Assembly: GCA_947178125.1 (NCBI GenBank)
Contig: CAMWXB010000008.1
Location: 1-64,000 of the forward strand
Direction of reading: 5' to 3'
Origin: an uncultured Lachnospiraceae bacterium
GTDB taxonomy: Bacteria; Bacillota; Clostridia; Lachnospirales; Lachnospiraceae
DNA length: 64,000 bases
Position 1 is the stretch's first letter. Each line of letters begins with the position of its first letter. Of the stretch, positions 38,463-47,889 are shown in pieces. The notes beneath the pieces were generated by a model, which saw only the letters and a program-made list of their open reading frames with translations, did no database searches and was not told where the DNA came from. Both the position numbers and the translations under genes were made by a program.

Positions 38463-39992
38463 ATGAGAAAAATATCGCATTTGGTTTTGAACAGGGTATT
38501 TATAACGGGTGTAATTGTTTTGCTTCAGGTCTTTTTCTTTATCCTGGAGCTTTTCCAATGGGCGAATCATTATGTAGAGATTGCATTTGCGTTAAGGGCG
38601 CTCAGTCTTCTGATTGTTTTTTATCTTATCTTGAAACCGAACAATCCCGCCGTAAAACTGGCATGGATCGTGCCTATCCTGGTCTTTCCCCTGTTCGGTG
38701 GAATTTCATACCTTGCATTTGGACATGTTGTCATTTCCCGGAAGCTTCGGAACAGTATGCGGAAGACGGAAGAACTGACCAAAAGGAATATGCCGGAGAA
38801 TCAGGATATTTTGGAGAAAATAAAGAAAGAAAATCTGTCCGTTGCCAATTTGTGCGGATATCTGAAACACTATTCCGGCACAGCGGTATGGGAAAATACG
38901 AATACGACCTATTATGCGGACGGGCTTCCTTATTGGGAACAGTTGTTAGAGGACCTTGAGAGGGCAGAGCGCTTCATTTTTCTGGAATATTTTATATTGG
39001 GTGAAGGCACGATGTGGGATGCAGTCTTACAGATTCTGGAAAAGAAAGCAAAACAGGGCATCGAAGTCAGACTGATCTATGATGATTTCGGGAGCGTTCT
39101 GAAACTGCCCAAGCATTATGAGCAGTTCATTGAGCAGAAGGGCATAAAGTGTGTCGCGTTCAATAAACTGGTTCCGCTCATGGCGATCATACTGAACAAC
39201 AGAGATCACCGGAAAATTGTCGTGATCGATGGAAAGGTCGGTTATACCGGCGGTATCAATCTGGCGGATGAATATATCAATTATAAGACACTGTATGGTT
39301 ATTGGAAGGATGCGGGAATCCGTCTGGAAGGAGAAGCGGTCTGGAATTTTACGGTGATGTTCCTGCAGATGTGGAACATTTCTCGTGATACAGATGAAGA
39401 TTACAGTCGTTATCGGCACTGTTTTACGGAAAAAATATCGGGGAGTGGATATGTGCAGCCTTATGGTGATACGCCTTTCGATAATGAAACAGTGGGTGAA
39501 AATGTGTATCTGAACATGATCGGTTATGCCAGACGATATTTCTATGCGTTCACACCTTACCTGATTACAGATAACGAGATGTGTACGGCGTTAAAGCTGG
39601 CAGCCAAACGAGGGGTGGACGTACGGCTGGTCACGCCGGGCATTCCGGATAAAAAGATGGCGTACTGGCTGACACAGTCCAGTTACCAGAATCTGCTTGA
39701 GGCGGGCGTGAAAATTTATCAGTATACGCCCGGTTTTATTCATTCCAAATGTGTTTTGTGCGATGATGAAATAGCGGCAGTCGGAACCATTAATTTCGAT
39801 TACAGAAGCTTTTATCATCATTTTGAGTGTGGTGTTTTTCTGTACCGGGCCGGTGCAGTCTCAGAACTGAAAAATGATATGGAGAATACTTTTGCGGAAT
39901 CGGAGGAAATCACGCTGGAATGGTGTCGGAAAAAGTTTATGAAGATGAACGTGATCGGACCGTTTCTGAAACTGTTCTCGCCCTTGTTCTGA
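38463..39992 (+). CDS. cls: cardiolipin synthase
   Basis: two HKD motifs (DHRKIVVIDGKVGYTGGINLADEY; HSKCVLCDDEIAAVGTINFDYRS). Confidence 0.95.
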   Translation: MRKISHLVLNRVFITGVIVLLQVFFFILELFQWANHYVEIAFALRALSLLIVFYLILKPNNPAVKLAWIVPILVFPLFGGISYLAFGHVVISRKLRNSMRKTEELTKRNMPENQDILEKIKKENLSVANLCGYLKHYSGTAVWENTNTTYYADGLPYWEQLLEDLERAERFIFLEYFILGEGTMWDAVLQILEKKAKQGIEVRLIYDDFGSVLKLPKHYEQFIEQKGIKCVAFNKLVPLMAIILNNRDHRKIVVIDGKVGYTGGINLADEYINYKTLYGYWKDAGIRLEGEAVWNFTVMFLQMWNISRDTDEDYSRYRHCFTEKISGSGYVQPYGDTPFDNETVGENVYLNMIGYARRYFYAFTPYLITDNEMCTALKLAAKRGVDVRLVTPGIPDKKMAYWLTQSSYQNLLEAGVKIYQYTPGFIHSKCVLCDDEIAAVGTINFDYRSFYHHFECGVFLYRAGAVSELKNDMENTFAESEEITLEWCRKKFMKMNVIGPFLKLFSPLF

Positions 39993-40017
39993 TGGAAATA
40001 GAAAGAGAGTGTGTTTT

Positions 40018-40743
40018 ATGTTACGTTTTGTGCAGGTGATCGTCCGCAATCTTCCGAGAATCTATATGATTCCGAAGATGGCGTATATGGCAAAACATCC
40101 CGAAAAATATACGGAAGAGAAGTGTTATGAATATGCAAGGCTGGCAGTCAGAAGGATGACGCGGGCCGGGCATATCAGGACGCAGGGATATGGCATGGAA
40201 AATCTTCCAAAAGAGGGCGGTTATGTCATGTTTCCGAATCATCAGGGAAAATATGATGCACTTGGGATTGTTTATACGCACAAAAAGCCCTGTACCATCG
40301 TCATTGACGATGCCAAGTCACATATGATCCTGACATCCCAGTTCATCGATATGATACATGGGAAACGGCTGATCAAGGATGATGTGCGCCAGTCAGTCAA
40401 ACTGATGCAGGAAATATCGAAGGAAGTTGCAGCCGGCAGAAGATACATTATTTTTCCGGAAGGCGGTTACTATCACAATCATAATAACGTATGTGATTTT
40501 AAACCGGGATGCTTTAAAAGCGCCATTCGGGCGAAAGCGCCCATCGTGCCGGTCGTTTTAATCGATTCCTATAAAGTATTCGAAGAATGGAGTCTTAGAA
40601 AAGTGACGACGCAGGTTCATTATCTTCCGCCTTTTCTCTATGAAGAGTATAAAGGCATGACGACGCAGGAAGTAGCCGATGTCGTGCATAGGCGGATCAA
40701 AAAATATATCGCGGAAGTGCTGGGAAGACCCGTTAAAGAATGA
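40018..40743 (+). CDS. plsC: 1-acyl-sn-glycerol-3-phosphate acyltransferase
   Basis: FPNHQGKYDALG (NHxxxxD) and FPEGGYY motifs. Confidence 0.9.
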   Translation: MLRFVQVIVRNLPRIYMIPKMAYMAKHPEKYTEEKCYEYARLAVRRMTRAGHIRTQGYGMENLPKEGGYVMFPNHQGKYDALGIVYTHKKPCTIVIDDAKSHMILTSQFIDMIHGKRLIKDDVRQSVKLMQEISKEVAAGRRYIIFPEGGYYHNHNNVCDFKPGCFKSAIRAKAPIVPVVLIDSYKVFEEWSLRKVTTQVHYLPPFLYEEYKGMTTQEVADVVHRRIKKYIAEVLGRPVKE

Positions 40744-41971
40744 TGAGCTGCTTTTGATACTCGTTTTGGAAATCCTGATGAAATTTGTGACAGATAGACA
40801 GTGCATAAATATGACTGGCCTGAATATCCTGCTCTAACATTTTCTGACCGTTTGCCGATGTGATGCGGTATCCGGCATCGGCCAGTTTGGTCAGGAGCGG
40901 AACGGAGGTATTTGTTTTCATCGCGGATAAAAGTGGAGCGGCCTCTTTCCGAAAGCCCAGAATCCTCGCATAGTACACATAATCTTCCGTACAGTAAGTA
41001 TTCATATCTGCCTGATAAATATTTAACAGGATATGCAGCAGACTGCGGGAGACCTTTGTATAAGTGATGTTCTTCGTCTTTAATTGTTGGCAGAAAGAAT
41101 GATAGTCCGTATAAGCGGGCAGAAATTTCTGCAGCCTGTCGGAAAAACAATCGTCAATATCGAAATAGATGCTGAAATCTTTGGCGGTTTCCTGAATCAG
41201 CTTGCAGCCGAGCGGGAGAGAAAAATCTTCCGGAAGGATTGGAAAATTCTTTTGATAATGACAACTCATCACCTCATATACGGCCGGCGGAACCTGTTTT
41301 TTTATGGAATGGATTTCTTTTCCGGCCGCAAGATTTTCCCGAATGGCCAGTGCAGAACTGTAGGGATTGTCCAGACATTTGTCATGATAACCTGCACCCA
41401 TGCGGGATACCGTATAAGGCCGGATGCTGCTGTTTCGCTTTTTCAGTGCCTTTAAATATTCCAGTCCCAGAATGTTATTTGGATGTTTCAGGAGAGGGAG
41501 CTCAGGCATAAGCTGAGGGAAGCGCGCACAGAGTGCGTTGTTTCTCGCCTGCGGGTAGGAGATACCTTCCTTTACCCCGCTTTTTAATGCAGCTTTGAAC
41601 GTTTCATCTTCCGTCAGAAGTGCATCGGTCAGATTTGATAAACGTTCGATATCCCCGCATTCGCTGCCAAAGCACAGGCAATCGATGACGCCGAGTCTGT
41701 CGAGCAGGGCAGCGGCGCCGGAAGCAAAGTATTCTGCACTGGCTGTGGCATAGTGGACAGGGAGTTCAATGACGACATCCACGCCGCATAAAAGAGCAGC
41801 CTTCACGCGAAGCGATTTTTCCATAACAGCTGGTTGGCCGCGCTGTGCGAAATTTCCGCTCATCACGGCAACGACGTGGTCTGCGCCCGTCAGTTCCCTA
41901 GCTTTTGCAATCTGATAGGCGTGTCCGTTATGAAAAGGATTATATTCTGCAATAATACCGACAGTTTTCAT
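40733..41971 (-). CDS. tmcAL: tRNA(Met) cytidine acetate ligase-like nucleotidyltransferase
   Basis: VGIIAEYNPFHNGHAYQIAKARELTGADHVVAVMSGNFAQRGQPA. Confidence 0.93.
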   Translation of the reverse strand: MKTVGIIAEYNPFHNGHAYQIAKARELTGADHVVAVMSGNFAQRGQPAVMEKSLRVKAALLCGVDVVIELPVHYATASAEYFASGAAALLDRLGVIDCLCFGSECGDIERLSNLTDALLTEDETFKAALKSGVKEGISYPQARNNALCARFPQLMPELPLLKHPNNILGLEYLKALKKRNSSIRPYTVSRMGAGYHDKCLDNPYSSALAIRENLAAGKEIHSIKKQVPPAVYEVMSCHYQKNFPILPEDFSLPLGCKLIQETAKDFSIYFDIDDCFSDRLQKFLPAYTDYHSFCQQLKTKNITYTKVSRSLLHILLNIYQADMNTYCTEDYVYYARILGFRKEAAPLLSAMKTNTSVPLLTKLADAGYRITSANGQKMLEQDIQASHIYALSICHKFHQDFQNEYQKQLIIL

Positions 41972-42087
41972 TAGAAAAAGGTCCTTTCACAGGAGAAAAA
42001 GGTTTGCTCCGCAAATTGTAGAAGCTTTTTTACACTGGTATATCCAGTATATCATGAAAAACATGAAAAACAAATGAAAAATAGTAG

Positions 42088-42115
42088 TTGACTCACATCC
42101 AGAATGTGGTATAAT
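42088..42115 (+). promoter_or_regulatory. rpsU promoter
   Basis: TTGACT-N16-TATAAT; spacer contains CACATccagaATGTG. Confidence 0.75.
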
Positions 42116-42209
42116 TTATGTTGTGTATAGATACACAATGCACGTTTGTGCGCAAATAACCCAATCAGTCATGTTACTAGTTAGGGACTGAAGGGAGGTC
42201 AGGTGTGGA

Positions 42210-42386
42210 ATGTCGAACGTAATTGTAAAAGAGAACGAGACTTTAGACAGCGCATTGCGCCGTTTTAAAAGAAGTTGTGCGAAAGCAGGGATTCAGCAGG
42301 AAATTCGTAAGAGAGAGCATTACGAGAAGCCCAGCGTAAGACGCAAGAAGAAGTCCGAAGCAGCAAGAAAACGTAAATACAACTAA
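42210..42386 (+). CDS. rpsU: 30S ribosomal protein S21 (58 aa; absent from supplied ORF track)
   Basis: [58 protein letters not shown]. Confidence 0.97.
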   Translation: MSNVIVKENETLDSALRRFKRSCAKAGIQQEIRKREHYEKPSVRRKKKSEAARKRKYN

Positions 42387-42400
42387 TGTTTATGTAGAAC

Positions 42401-42427
42401 AAATCCCTGATGATGTCAGGGATTTTG
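42401..42427 (+). terminator. terminator after rpsU
   Basis: AAATCCCTGATGATGTCAGGGATTTTGTT. Confidence 0.75.
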
Positions 42428-42519
42428 TTATGTCCGGATTTTTTGCGGTATTCTTTTTGCATACATTTTCATTTTTCCTAATATTTATAGTATAGAGGAA
42501 TATGCGGGAGAGATGAATA

Positions 42520-43701
42520 TTGAAAAAAGGAAAAAGACGAATCATAAGTCTGTTTCTGATACTGAGTATCAGTATCCATATGGGCCTTTATGCAGTGCCC
42601 ATGACAGTTCATGCAGCGCCGGAAGTGTCTACGCCTTCTTATATTGTTATGGAAGCGTCCACCGGCCAGGTCATTTGTGAGCAGGATGCGGACACGAGAA
42701 GGAGTCCGGCCAGTATTACGAAGATCATGACGCTGCTGATCATATTTGAGCATTTGAAGAGTGGAAGAATCCGGCTGGAGGATATGGTGACGACGAGTGC
42801 GTATGCCAAATCCATGGGCGGTTCGCAGGTTTTTCTGGAGGAAGGGGAAAGCCAGACGCTGGATACGATGATAAAATGTATCGCGGTAGCATCCGGGAAT
42901 GATGCAAGTGTGGCAGTGGCGGAATACATAGCAGGAAGTGAGGGCGAATTTGTCAAACTGATGAATGAAAAGGCGGATGCCCTGGGACTGCAGAATACTC
43001 ATTTTGAGGATTGCTGCGGCTTGACAGATTCCGACGACCATTACACTTCGGCAAAAGATGTTGCAATCATGTCCAGAGAACTGATTACGAAATACCCTGA
43101 AGTACTGCAGTATACCGGTATCTGGATGGAAGATATCGAACATCATACGGCGCAGGGGACTTCCACCTTTACACTGTCAAGCACCAATAAACTGCTGAAG
43201 CAGTATGAGTGGACGACAGGCTTAAAAACGGGCTCAACTTCCAAAGCGTTATACTGCCTGTCGGCAACGGCGAATAAGGATGGCATGGAACTGATCGCGG
43301 TCGTAATGGCAGCGCCCGACCCGAAGGCGAGATTTGCGGACGCCATGTCGCTGTTAAGTTACGGTTACAGCGTCAGCCAGATGTACACGGATGAGAATAA
43401 GGACGCGCTGCCGGTCCAGAAGGTGGAGGGCGGTGTAGATGAACAGGTCAATCTTACCTATGCGGAACCTTTTCATTATCTGGATACAGCTGGCAATAAC
43501 CTGAATGATATCGAGAAGGAGATCAGTCTGCCGGAGGTCATCAAAGCGCCTGTCACAGAAGGGGATGCCATTGGAGAGGCCGTATATAAACTGAACGGAA
43601 ACCGTATCGGAAGCGTATCCATTCTGGCCGCGAAAACGGTTGAAAAGGCGGAGTATCTGGATTATCTGTATAGGGTCTGGCTGAAGTTCCTTGTCTTCTG
43701 A
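42520..43701 (+). CDS. dacF: D-alanyl-D-alanine carboxypeptidase (DacF-like)
   Basis: RRSPASITKIMTLL (SxxK), ASGNDASVAVAE (SxN-like), KTGSTS (KTG). Confidence 0.92.
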   Translation: MKKGKRRIISLFLILSISIHMGLYAVPMTVHAAPEVSTPSYIVMEASTGQVICEQDADTRRSPASITKIMTLLIIFEHLKSGRIRLEDMVTTSAYAKSMGGSQVFLEEGESQTLDTMIKCIAVASGNDASVAVAEYIAGSEGEFVKLMNEKADALGLQNTHFEDCCGLTDSDDHYTSAKDVAIMSRELITKYPEVLQYTGIWMEDIEHHTAQGTSTFTLSSTNKLLKQYEWTTGLKTGSTSKALYCLSATANKDGMELIAVVMAAPDPKARFADAMSLLSYGYSVSQMYTDENKDALPVQKVEGGVDEQVNLTYAEPFHYLDTAGNNLNDIEKEISLPEVIKAPVTEGDAIGEAVYKLNGNRIGSVSILAAKTVEKAEYLDYLYRVWLKFLVF

Positions 43702-43713
43702 CCTTGGCGCTTG

Positions 43714-43938
43714 AACCGCCCATCGGGCCCCGTCTGCCGCCAGCGTGTCTCCTGCAGGACAGCGCATAGTTCCCGCGAAGGCCCTTGAAAACCGCTGGTA
43801 CTTAGTGAAAAAGGCGCTTTGCGGCTTTTGAACTTAGTACCGCTGCTGGTTTTTGCGGAGCGGAAGCGTGCCTTCAAGGGAACTATGCGCTGTCCTGCAG
43901 GAGACACGCTGGCGGCAGACGGGTCCGATGGGCGGTTT
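43714..43938 (+). repeat. long palindromic structured element, copy 2
   Basis: about 61-nt near-perfect arms 43714-43774 / 43878-43938 around conserved core. Confidence 0.92.
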
Positions 43939-44010
43939 AAATCTTGGGATTGCGGTTTTAACATGATTTATGATATACTTTATGAGTTGCGTTAAACAGG
44001 CTTTATCGAG

Positions 44011-44892
44011 ATGGAGAACGGAATGCTTCCTATGTTGTTGACTGTTGTAGTCATTCTTATCTGCTTTTTTTTGCTCGTCATGTATTATGACTGTAACCGG
44101 TTCGTGACGGTAGAATACGAAATTGAATCGCCCAAAATAACAAAGGAATATACTTTTGCGCTGTTATCCGACCTGCACAATAAATCTTTTGGAGAGCAGA
44201 ACGGGAGATTAATTGCGAAAATAGAAGAACTGGCTCCGGATGCTGTTCTGGTAGCGGGAGATATGCTGACCGCCATTGAAAAGAAGAAAAAACATCAGGT
44301 GGCGATAGATCTGATGCAAAAGCTTGGGGAGCGTTATCCTGTTTATTACGGCATGGGCAATCATGAGCATCGTATCGGCGTCGAACCGGGAGAACTCAGA
44401 AATCTGTATGAAACTTATATGGAAAGTCTGCATCAGTCAGGAATTGAACCGCTGATCAATGAAAAGGTCGATCTGCCGTCCGCGAACATCAATATCTGCG
44501 GTCTGCAGATAGACAGATGCTATTATCGGAAATTTTCCAGATGTCCGATGGCGGTGAGCTATCTGCAGGATATGCTGGGGGCGCCGCAGAAAGATAAATT
44601 TCAGATCCTGATCGCTCATAATCCGGAATATTTTGAAGAATATGCGGAGTGGGGGGCAGACTTAGTCGTTTCGGGGCATATGCACGGCGGGCTGATGCGG
44701 CTGCCATGCCTTGGAGGTGTCATATCTCCGAGGCTGACGCTTTTTCCGCATTATGACGGCGGAAGATTTGAGAAAGACGGCTCCGTTATGATCTTGAGCA
44801 GAGGGCTCGGAACACATACGCTGCCGATACGGATATTTAATCCGGGAGAACTGCCGGTCATTCATTTGAGTCCGGCGCATGGCAAGCAATAG
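44011..44892 (+). CDS. membrane-anchored metallophosphoesterase (YkuE-like)
   Basis: LLSDLHNKSFG, VAGDMLT, GMGNHEHR, VVSGHMHGG. Confidence 0.92.
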   Translation: MENGMLPMLLTVVVILICFFLLVMYYDCNRFVTVEYEIESPKITKEYTFALLSDLHNKSFGEQNGRLIAKIEELAPDAVLVAGDMLTAIEKKKKHQVAIDLMQKLGERYPVYYGMGNHEHRIGVEPGELRNLYETYMESLHQSGIEPLINEKVDLPSANINICGLQIDRCYYRKFSRCPMAVSYLQDMLGAPQKDKFQILIAHNPEYFEEYAEWGADLVVSGHMHGGLMRLPCLGGVISPRLTLFPHYDGGRFEKDGSVMILSRGLGTHTLPIRIFNPGELPVIHLSPAHGKQ

Positions 44893-44909
44893 AAAAAGGT
44901 GGACAGGTT

Positions 44910-45659
44910 ATGGCAATTCCCGTAAAGCTGGAGGTCTTTGAAGGGCCTTTGGATTTGTTATTACATTTGATCGACAAAAATAAAGTGGATATTTATGATA
45001 TTCCAATCGTGGAGATCACGGAACAGTATCTGGATTATATCAAACAGATGGAGACGGAAGATATGAACGTCATGAGCGAATTTCTCGTCATGGCGGCTAC
45101 ACTGATCGATATCAAGTGCAGGATGTTATTGCCGAAAGAAGTCAATGAGGAAGGCGAAGAAGAGGATCCGAGGGCGGAACTGGTCGAAAAACTGCTGGAA
45201 TATAAGATGTGCAAATATATGTCCTATGAATTGAAGGACAGAATGGTCACTGCGGAAAGAAGTCTCTACAAAAAGCCGACGCTTCCCAAAGAAATCAGAG
45301 AATATAAACAGCCTGTGAACTATGAAGAGCTGATTGGTGACATGACCCTTGCCAAACTGCATGAAATCTTCAAATTCATGTTAAAGCGGCAGGAGGACAA
45401 GATCGACCCCGTCAGGAGTACGTTCGGAAAAATCGAAAAAGACGAGATCGATATGGATATTAAGACCGTTTACATAGAAGATTATCTGAGAAGCCATAAA
45501 AAATTCAGTTTTCGGAAACTTTTGGAGAAGCAGAACAGTAAAATGGAAGTGATCGTCACTTTTTTGGTAATTCTGGAACTGATGAAGGTAGGAAAGATCG
45601 CAATCGAACAGGAAGATATTTTCAGCGATATCGTCATTACATCCAGGGAGGCGGTCTGA
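44910..45659 (+). CDS. scpA: segregation and condensation protein A
   Basis: FEGPLDLLLHLIDKNKVDIYDIPI. Confidence 0.96.
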   Translation: MAIPVKLEVFEGPLDLLLHLIDKNKVDIYDIPIVEITEQYLDYIKQMETEDMNVMSEFLVMAATLIDIKCRMLLPKEVNEEGEEEDPRAELVEKLLEYKMCKYMSYELKDRMVTAERSLYKKPTLPKEIREYKQPVNYEELIGDMTLAKLHEIFKFMLKRQEDKIDPVRSTFGKIEKDEIDMDIKTVYIEDYLRSHKKFSFRKLLEKQNSKMEVIVTFLVILELMKVGKIAIEQEDIFSDIVITSREAV

Positions 45660-45693
45660 AAAGGGCGGAAAACGGACAGGTTGAGAGAAAGGC

Positions 45694-46281
45694 ATGATTA
45701 TTGGAATGGAGAGACAGAAAGCAAAAGCGGTTTTGGAAGCGGTTCTATTTACGATGGGCGAGTCGGTGGAGATAGACAGACTGGCCGAGGTAATCGAAGA
45801 GGATAAAGAGGCGACAAAAGCAATGCTGGACGAAATGGCCGAGGAATATCGGAAGGAAGGGCGTGGCATTGAACTGACGACATTGGAAAATGCAGTACAG
45901 CTTTGTACAAAAGGAGAGTTTTACGAATATCTTGTCAAGATAGCAACGACACCTAAAAAATTCGTACTGACGGATACCTTATTGGAGACGCTGTCGATCA
46001 TCGCCTATAAGCAGCCTATTACGAGGCTGGAAATTGAAAAGGTGCGCGGTGTCAGCTGTGACCATGCGGTCAACAGACTGCTGGAATTTGACCTGATCAC
46101 GGAGGTGGGCAGACTGGATGCGCCCGGCCGGCCGCTGTTGTTCGGAACGACAGAACAGTTCCTTAGAAGTTTTGGCGTCAAATCGCTGGAGGATTTGCCG
46201 GAACTGAATCCGGTCCAGATTGAAGAATTTAAGTTACAGGCGGAATCGGAAATCGAACAGCAGCTACAGCTGGATATCTGA
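45694..46281 (+). CDS. scpB: segregation and condensation protein B
   Basis: ETLSIIAYKQPITRLEIEKVRGVSCDHAVNRLLE. Confidence 0.96.
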   Translation: MIIGMERQKAKAVLEAVLFTMGESVEIDRLAEVIEEDKEATKAMLDEMAEEYRKEGRGIELTTLENAVQLCTKGEFYEYLVKIATTPKKFVLTDTLLETLSIIAYKQPITRLEIEKVRGVSCDHAVNRLLEFDLITEVGRLDAPGRPLLFGTTEQFLRSFGVKSLEDLPELNPVQIEEFKLQAESEIEQQLQLDI

Positions 46282-46297
46282 TGTAAATGGAGTTTGG

Positions 46298-46324
46298 GCG
46301 CAGGCTGCAGAGCCTGCGCTTTTT
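46298..46324 (+). terminator. intrinsic terminator after scpB
   Basis: GCGCAGGCTGCAGAGCCTGCGCTTTTT. Confidence 0.85.
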
Positions 46325-46402
46325 GATGTATTGCATTTGTGGATAACGCATATATATTAACGATGAAGAAGGGGTTCAGGTTAATATATGTGCGTTTTTA
46401 TT

Positions 46403-47719
46403 ATGAATGATCAGAAGCAGTGGCAGAACAGGAAAGGGATGTGGTGCAGAAAACTCTGTATGTACGCTGCGCTTGCGGCGGCGCTCTTTTTTGGCGGGAT
46501 GTCCGCAGTCACGACGGACGCAGAAACTGTGGAATGGAAAGCAGCGGATACGAATGCTGTGGATGCGAAGGAAACAGGAAAGGAAGCGGTGCAGCTCCAG
46601 CTCTATGCGCAGGCGGCGGTTTTGATGGATGCCGATTCCGGGCGTGTCCTGTATGGGAAGAACGAAAACGAGGTGCTGCCCATGGCGAGCACGACAAAGA
46701 TCATGACCTGTATTCTGGCGCTGGAATACGGAAATCCGGATGATATTGTGGAAGTCTCGGCCTATGCGGCGAGCATGCCGAAAGTCAAACTGTATATGCA
46801 GGAAGGGGAAAAGTACCGCCTGGAAGATCTGCTTTATTCACTGATGCTGGAATCCCATAATGATTCTGCGGTGGCGATTGCGGAGGCAGTCGGCGGAAGT
46901 GTGGAAGGATTTGCGGCGATGATGAATCAGAAAGCGAGAGATATCGGGTGTTATGATACTTGTTTCATTACGCCAAATGGATTGGATGCGGTGGTGAACG
47001 ATACCGGTCAGATACATTCTACGACGGCGGAAGACCTTGCAAGAATTATGGCATACTGCGTCATGGATTCTCCGGCCAGGGAGCAGTTTCTTGAGATTAC
47101 CCAGACGAGGGAATATCATTTCTGCGATGAAAGCGGAAACAGAACTTTTGCTTGCAGCAATCATAACAGCTTTTTAAGCATGATGGATGAAGCCATTTCA
47201 GGGAAAACCGGTTTTACGAATAAGGCCGGATACTGTTATGTAGGCGCGGTAGAGAGCGAGGGACGGACTTTTACCGTGGCGCTGCTTGCCTGTGGCTGGC
47301 CGAATCATAAGACTTATAAATGGAGCGATATGAAAATGCTCACAGCCTATGGCATGGAACGCTATGAATACCGGGATATTTATGAGGAGAAGCAGTTTTC
47401 GGCCATTCCCGTTACAGACGGTATTGCCGGAGAGGAGGCGACGCCTTATGAGAGTGCCAGCGTGGAAGTGGCTTTGGCGCAGCCGGATGAAAAAAGTCTG
47501 CCCTGGCTGCTCAGTGAGGACGACGTGGTAGAAGTAAAAGTAGAACTTGCGCCGCAGCTAAGTGCGCCCGTATATGCAGGAGAGGAAGCAGGAAAGGTAT
47601 CCTATTATCTGAATCAGGAACTGATTCAGGAATATCCAATCCTTACAACAGAAGAGGTAGAACGGACTAACTACCTGTGGGTGCTGCGTTATGTTCTGGG
47701 GCTTTTTCTGCCTGTTTGA
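46403..47719 (+). CDS. D-alanyl-D-alanine carboxypeptidase (second)
   Basis: MASTTKIMTCILAL, ESHNDSAVAIAE, SGKTGFT. Confidence 0.92.
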   Translation: MNDQKQWQNRKGMWCRKLCMYAALAAALFFGGMSAVTTDAETVEWKAADTNAVDAKETGKEAVQLQLYAQAAVLMDADSGRVLYGKNENEVLPMASTTKIMTCILALEYGNPDDIVEVSAYAASMPKVKLYMQEGEKYRLEDLLYSLMLESHNDSAVAIAEAVGGSVEGFAAMMNQKARDIGCYDTCFITPNGLDAVVNDTGQIHSTTAEDLARIMAYCVMDSPAREQFLEITQTREYHFCDESGNRTFACSNHNSFLSMMDEAISGKTGFTNKAGYCYVGAVESEGRTFTVALLACGWPNHKTYKWSDMKMLTAYGMERYEYRDIYEEKQFSAIPVTDGIAGEEATPYESASVEVALAQPDEKSLPWLLSEDDVVEVKVELAPQLSAPVYAGEEAGKVSYYLNQELIQEYPILTTEEVERTNYLWVLRYVLGLFLPV

Positions 47720-47889
47720 ATTTTGGGTTAAATTCCTGCATATTTTTGAATTTTTATCTGGTCGTTTTGCATAATTTATGTTACACTGTTGAGTGTGCGT
47801 TATTGACGCGCCTTGTGAGCTGCTTTTTTGCAGCCGCGGGATAAAATGTTTTTATTATTTTTAAAAAGATAAATGGAGGGCTGAAAAAA

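Noticed and set aside
43662-43964. 100-aa minus-strand ORF across palindromic element copy 2
   Set aside because: Product of the GC-rich palindrome and antisense dacF end.
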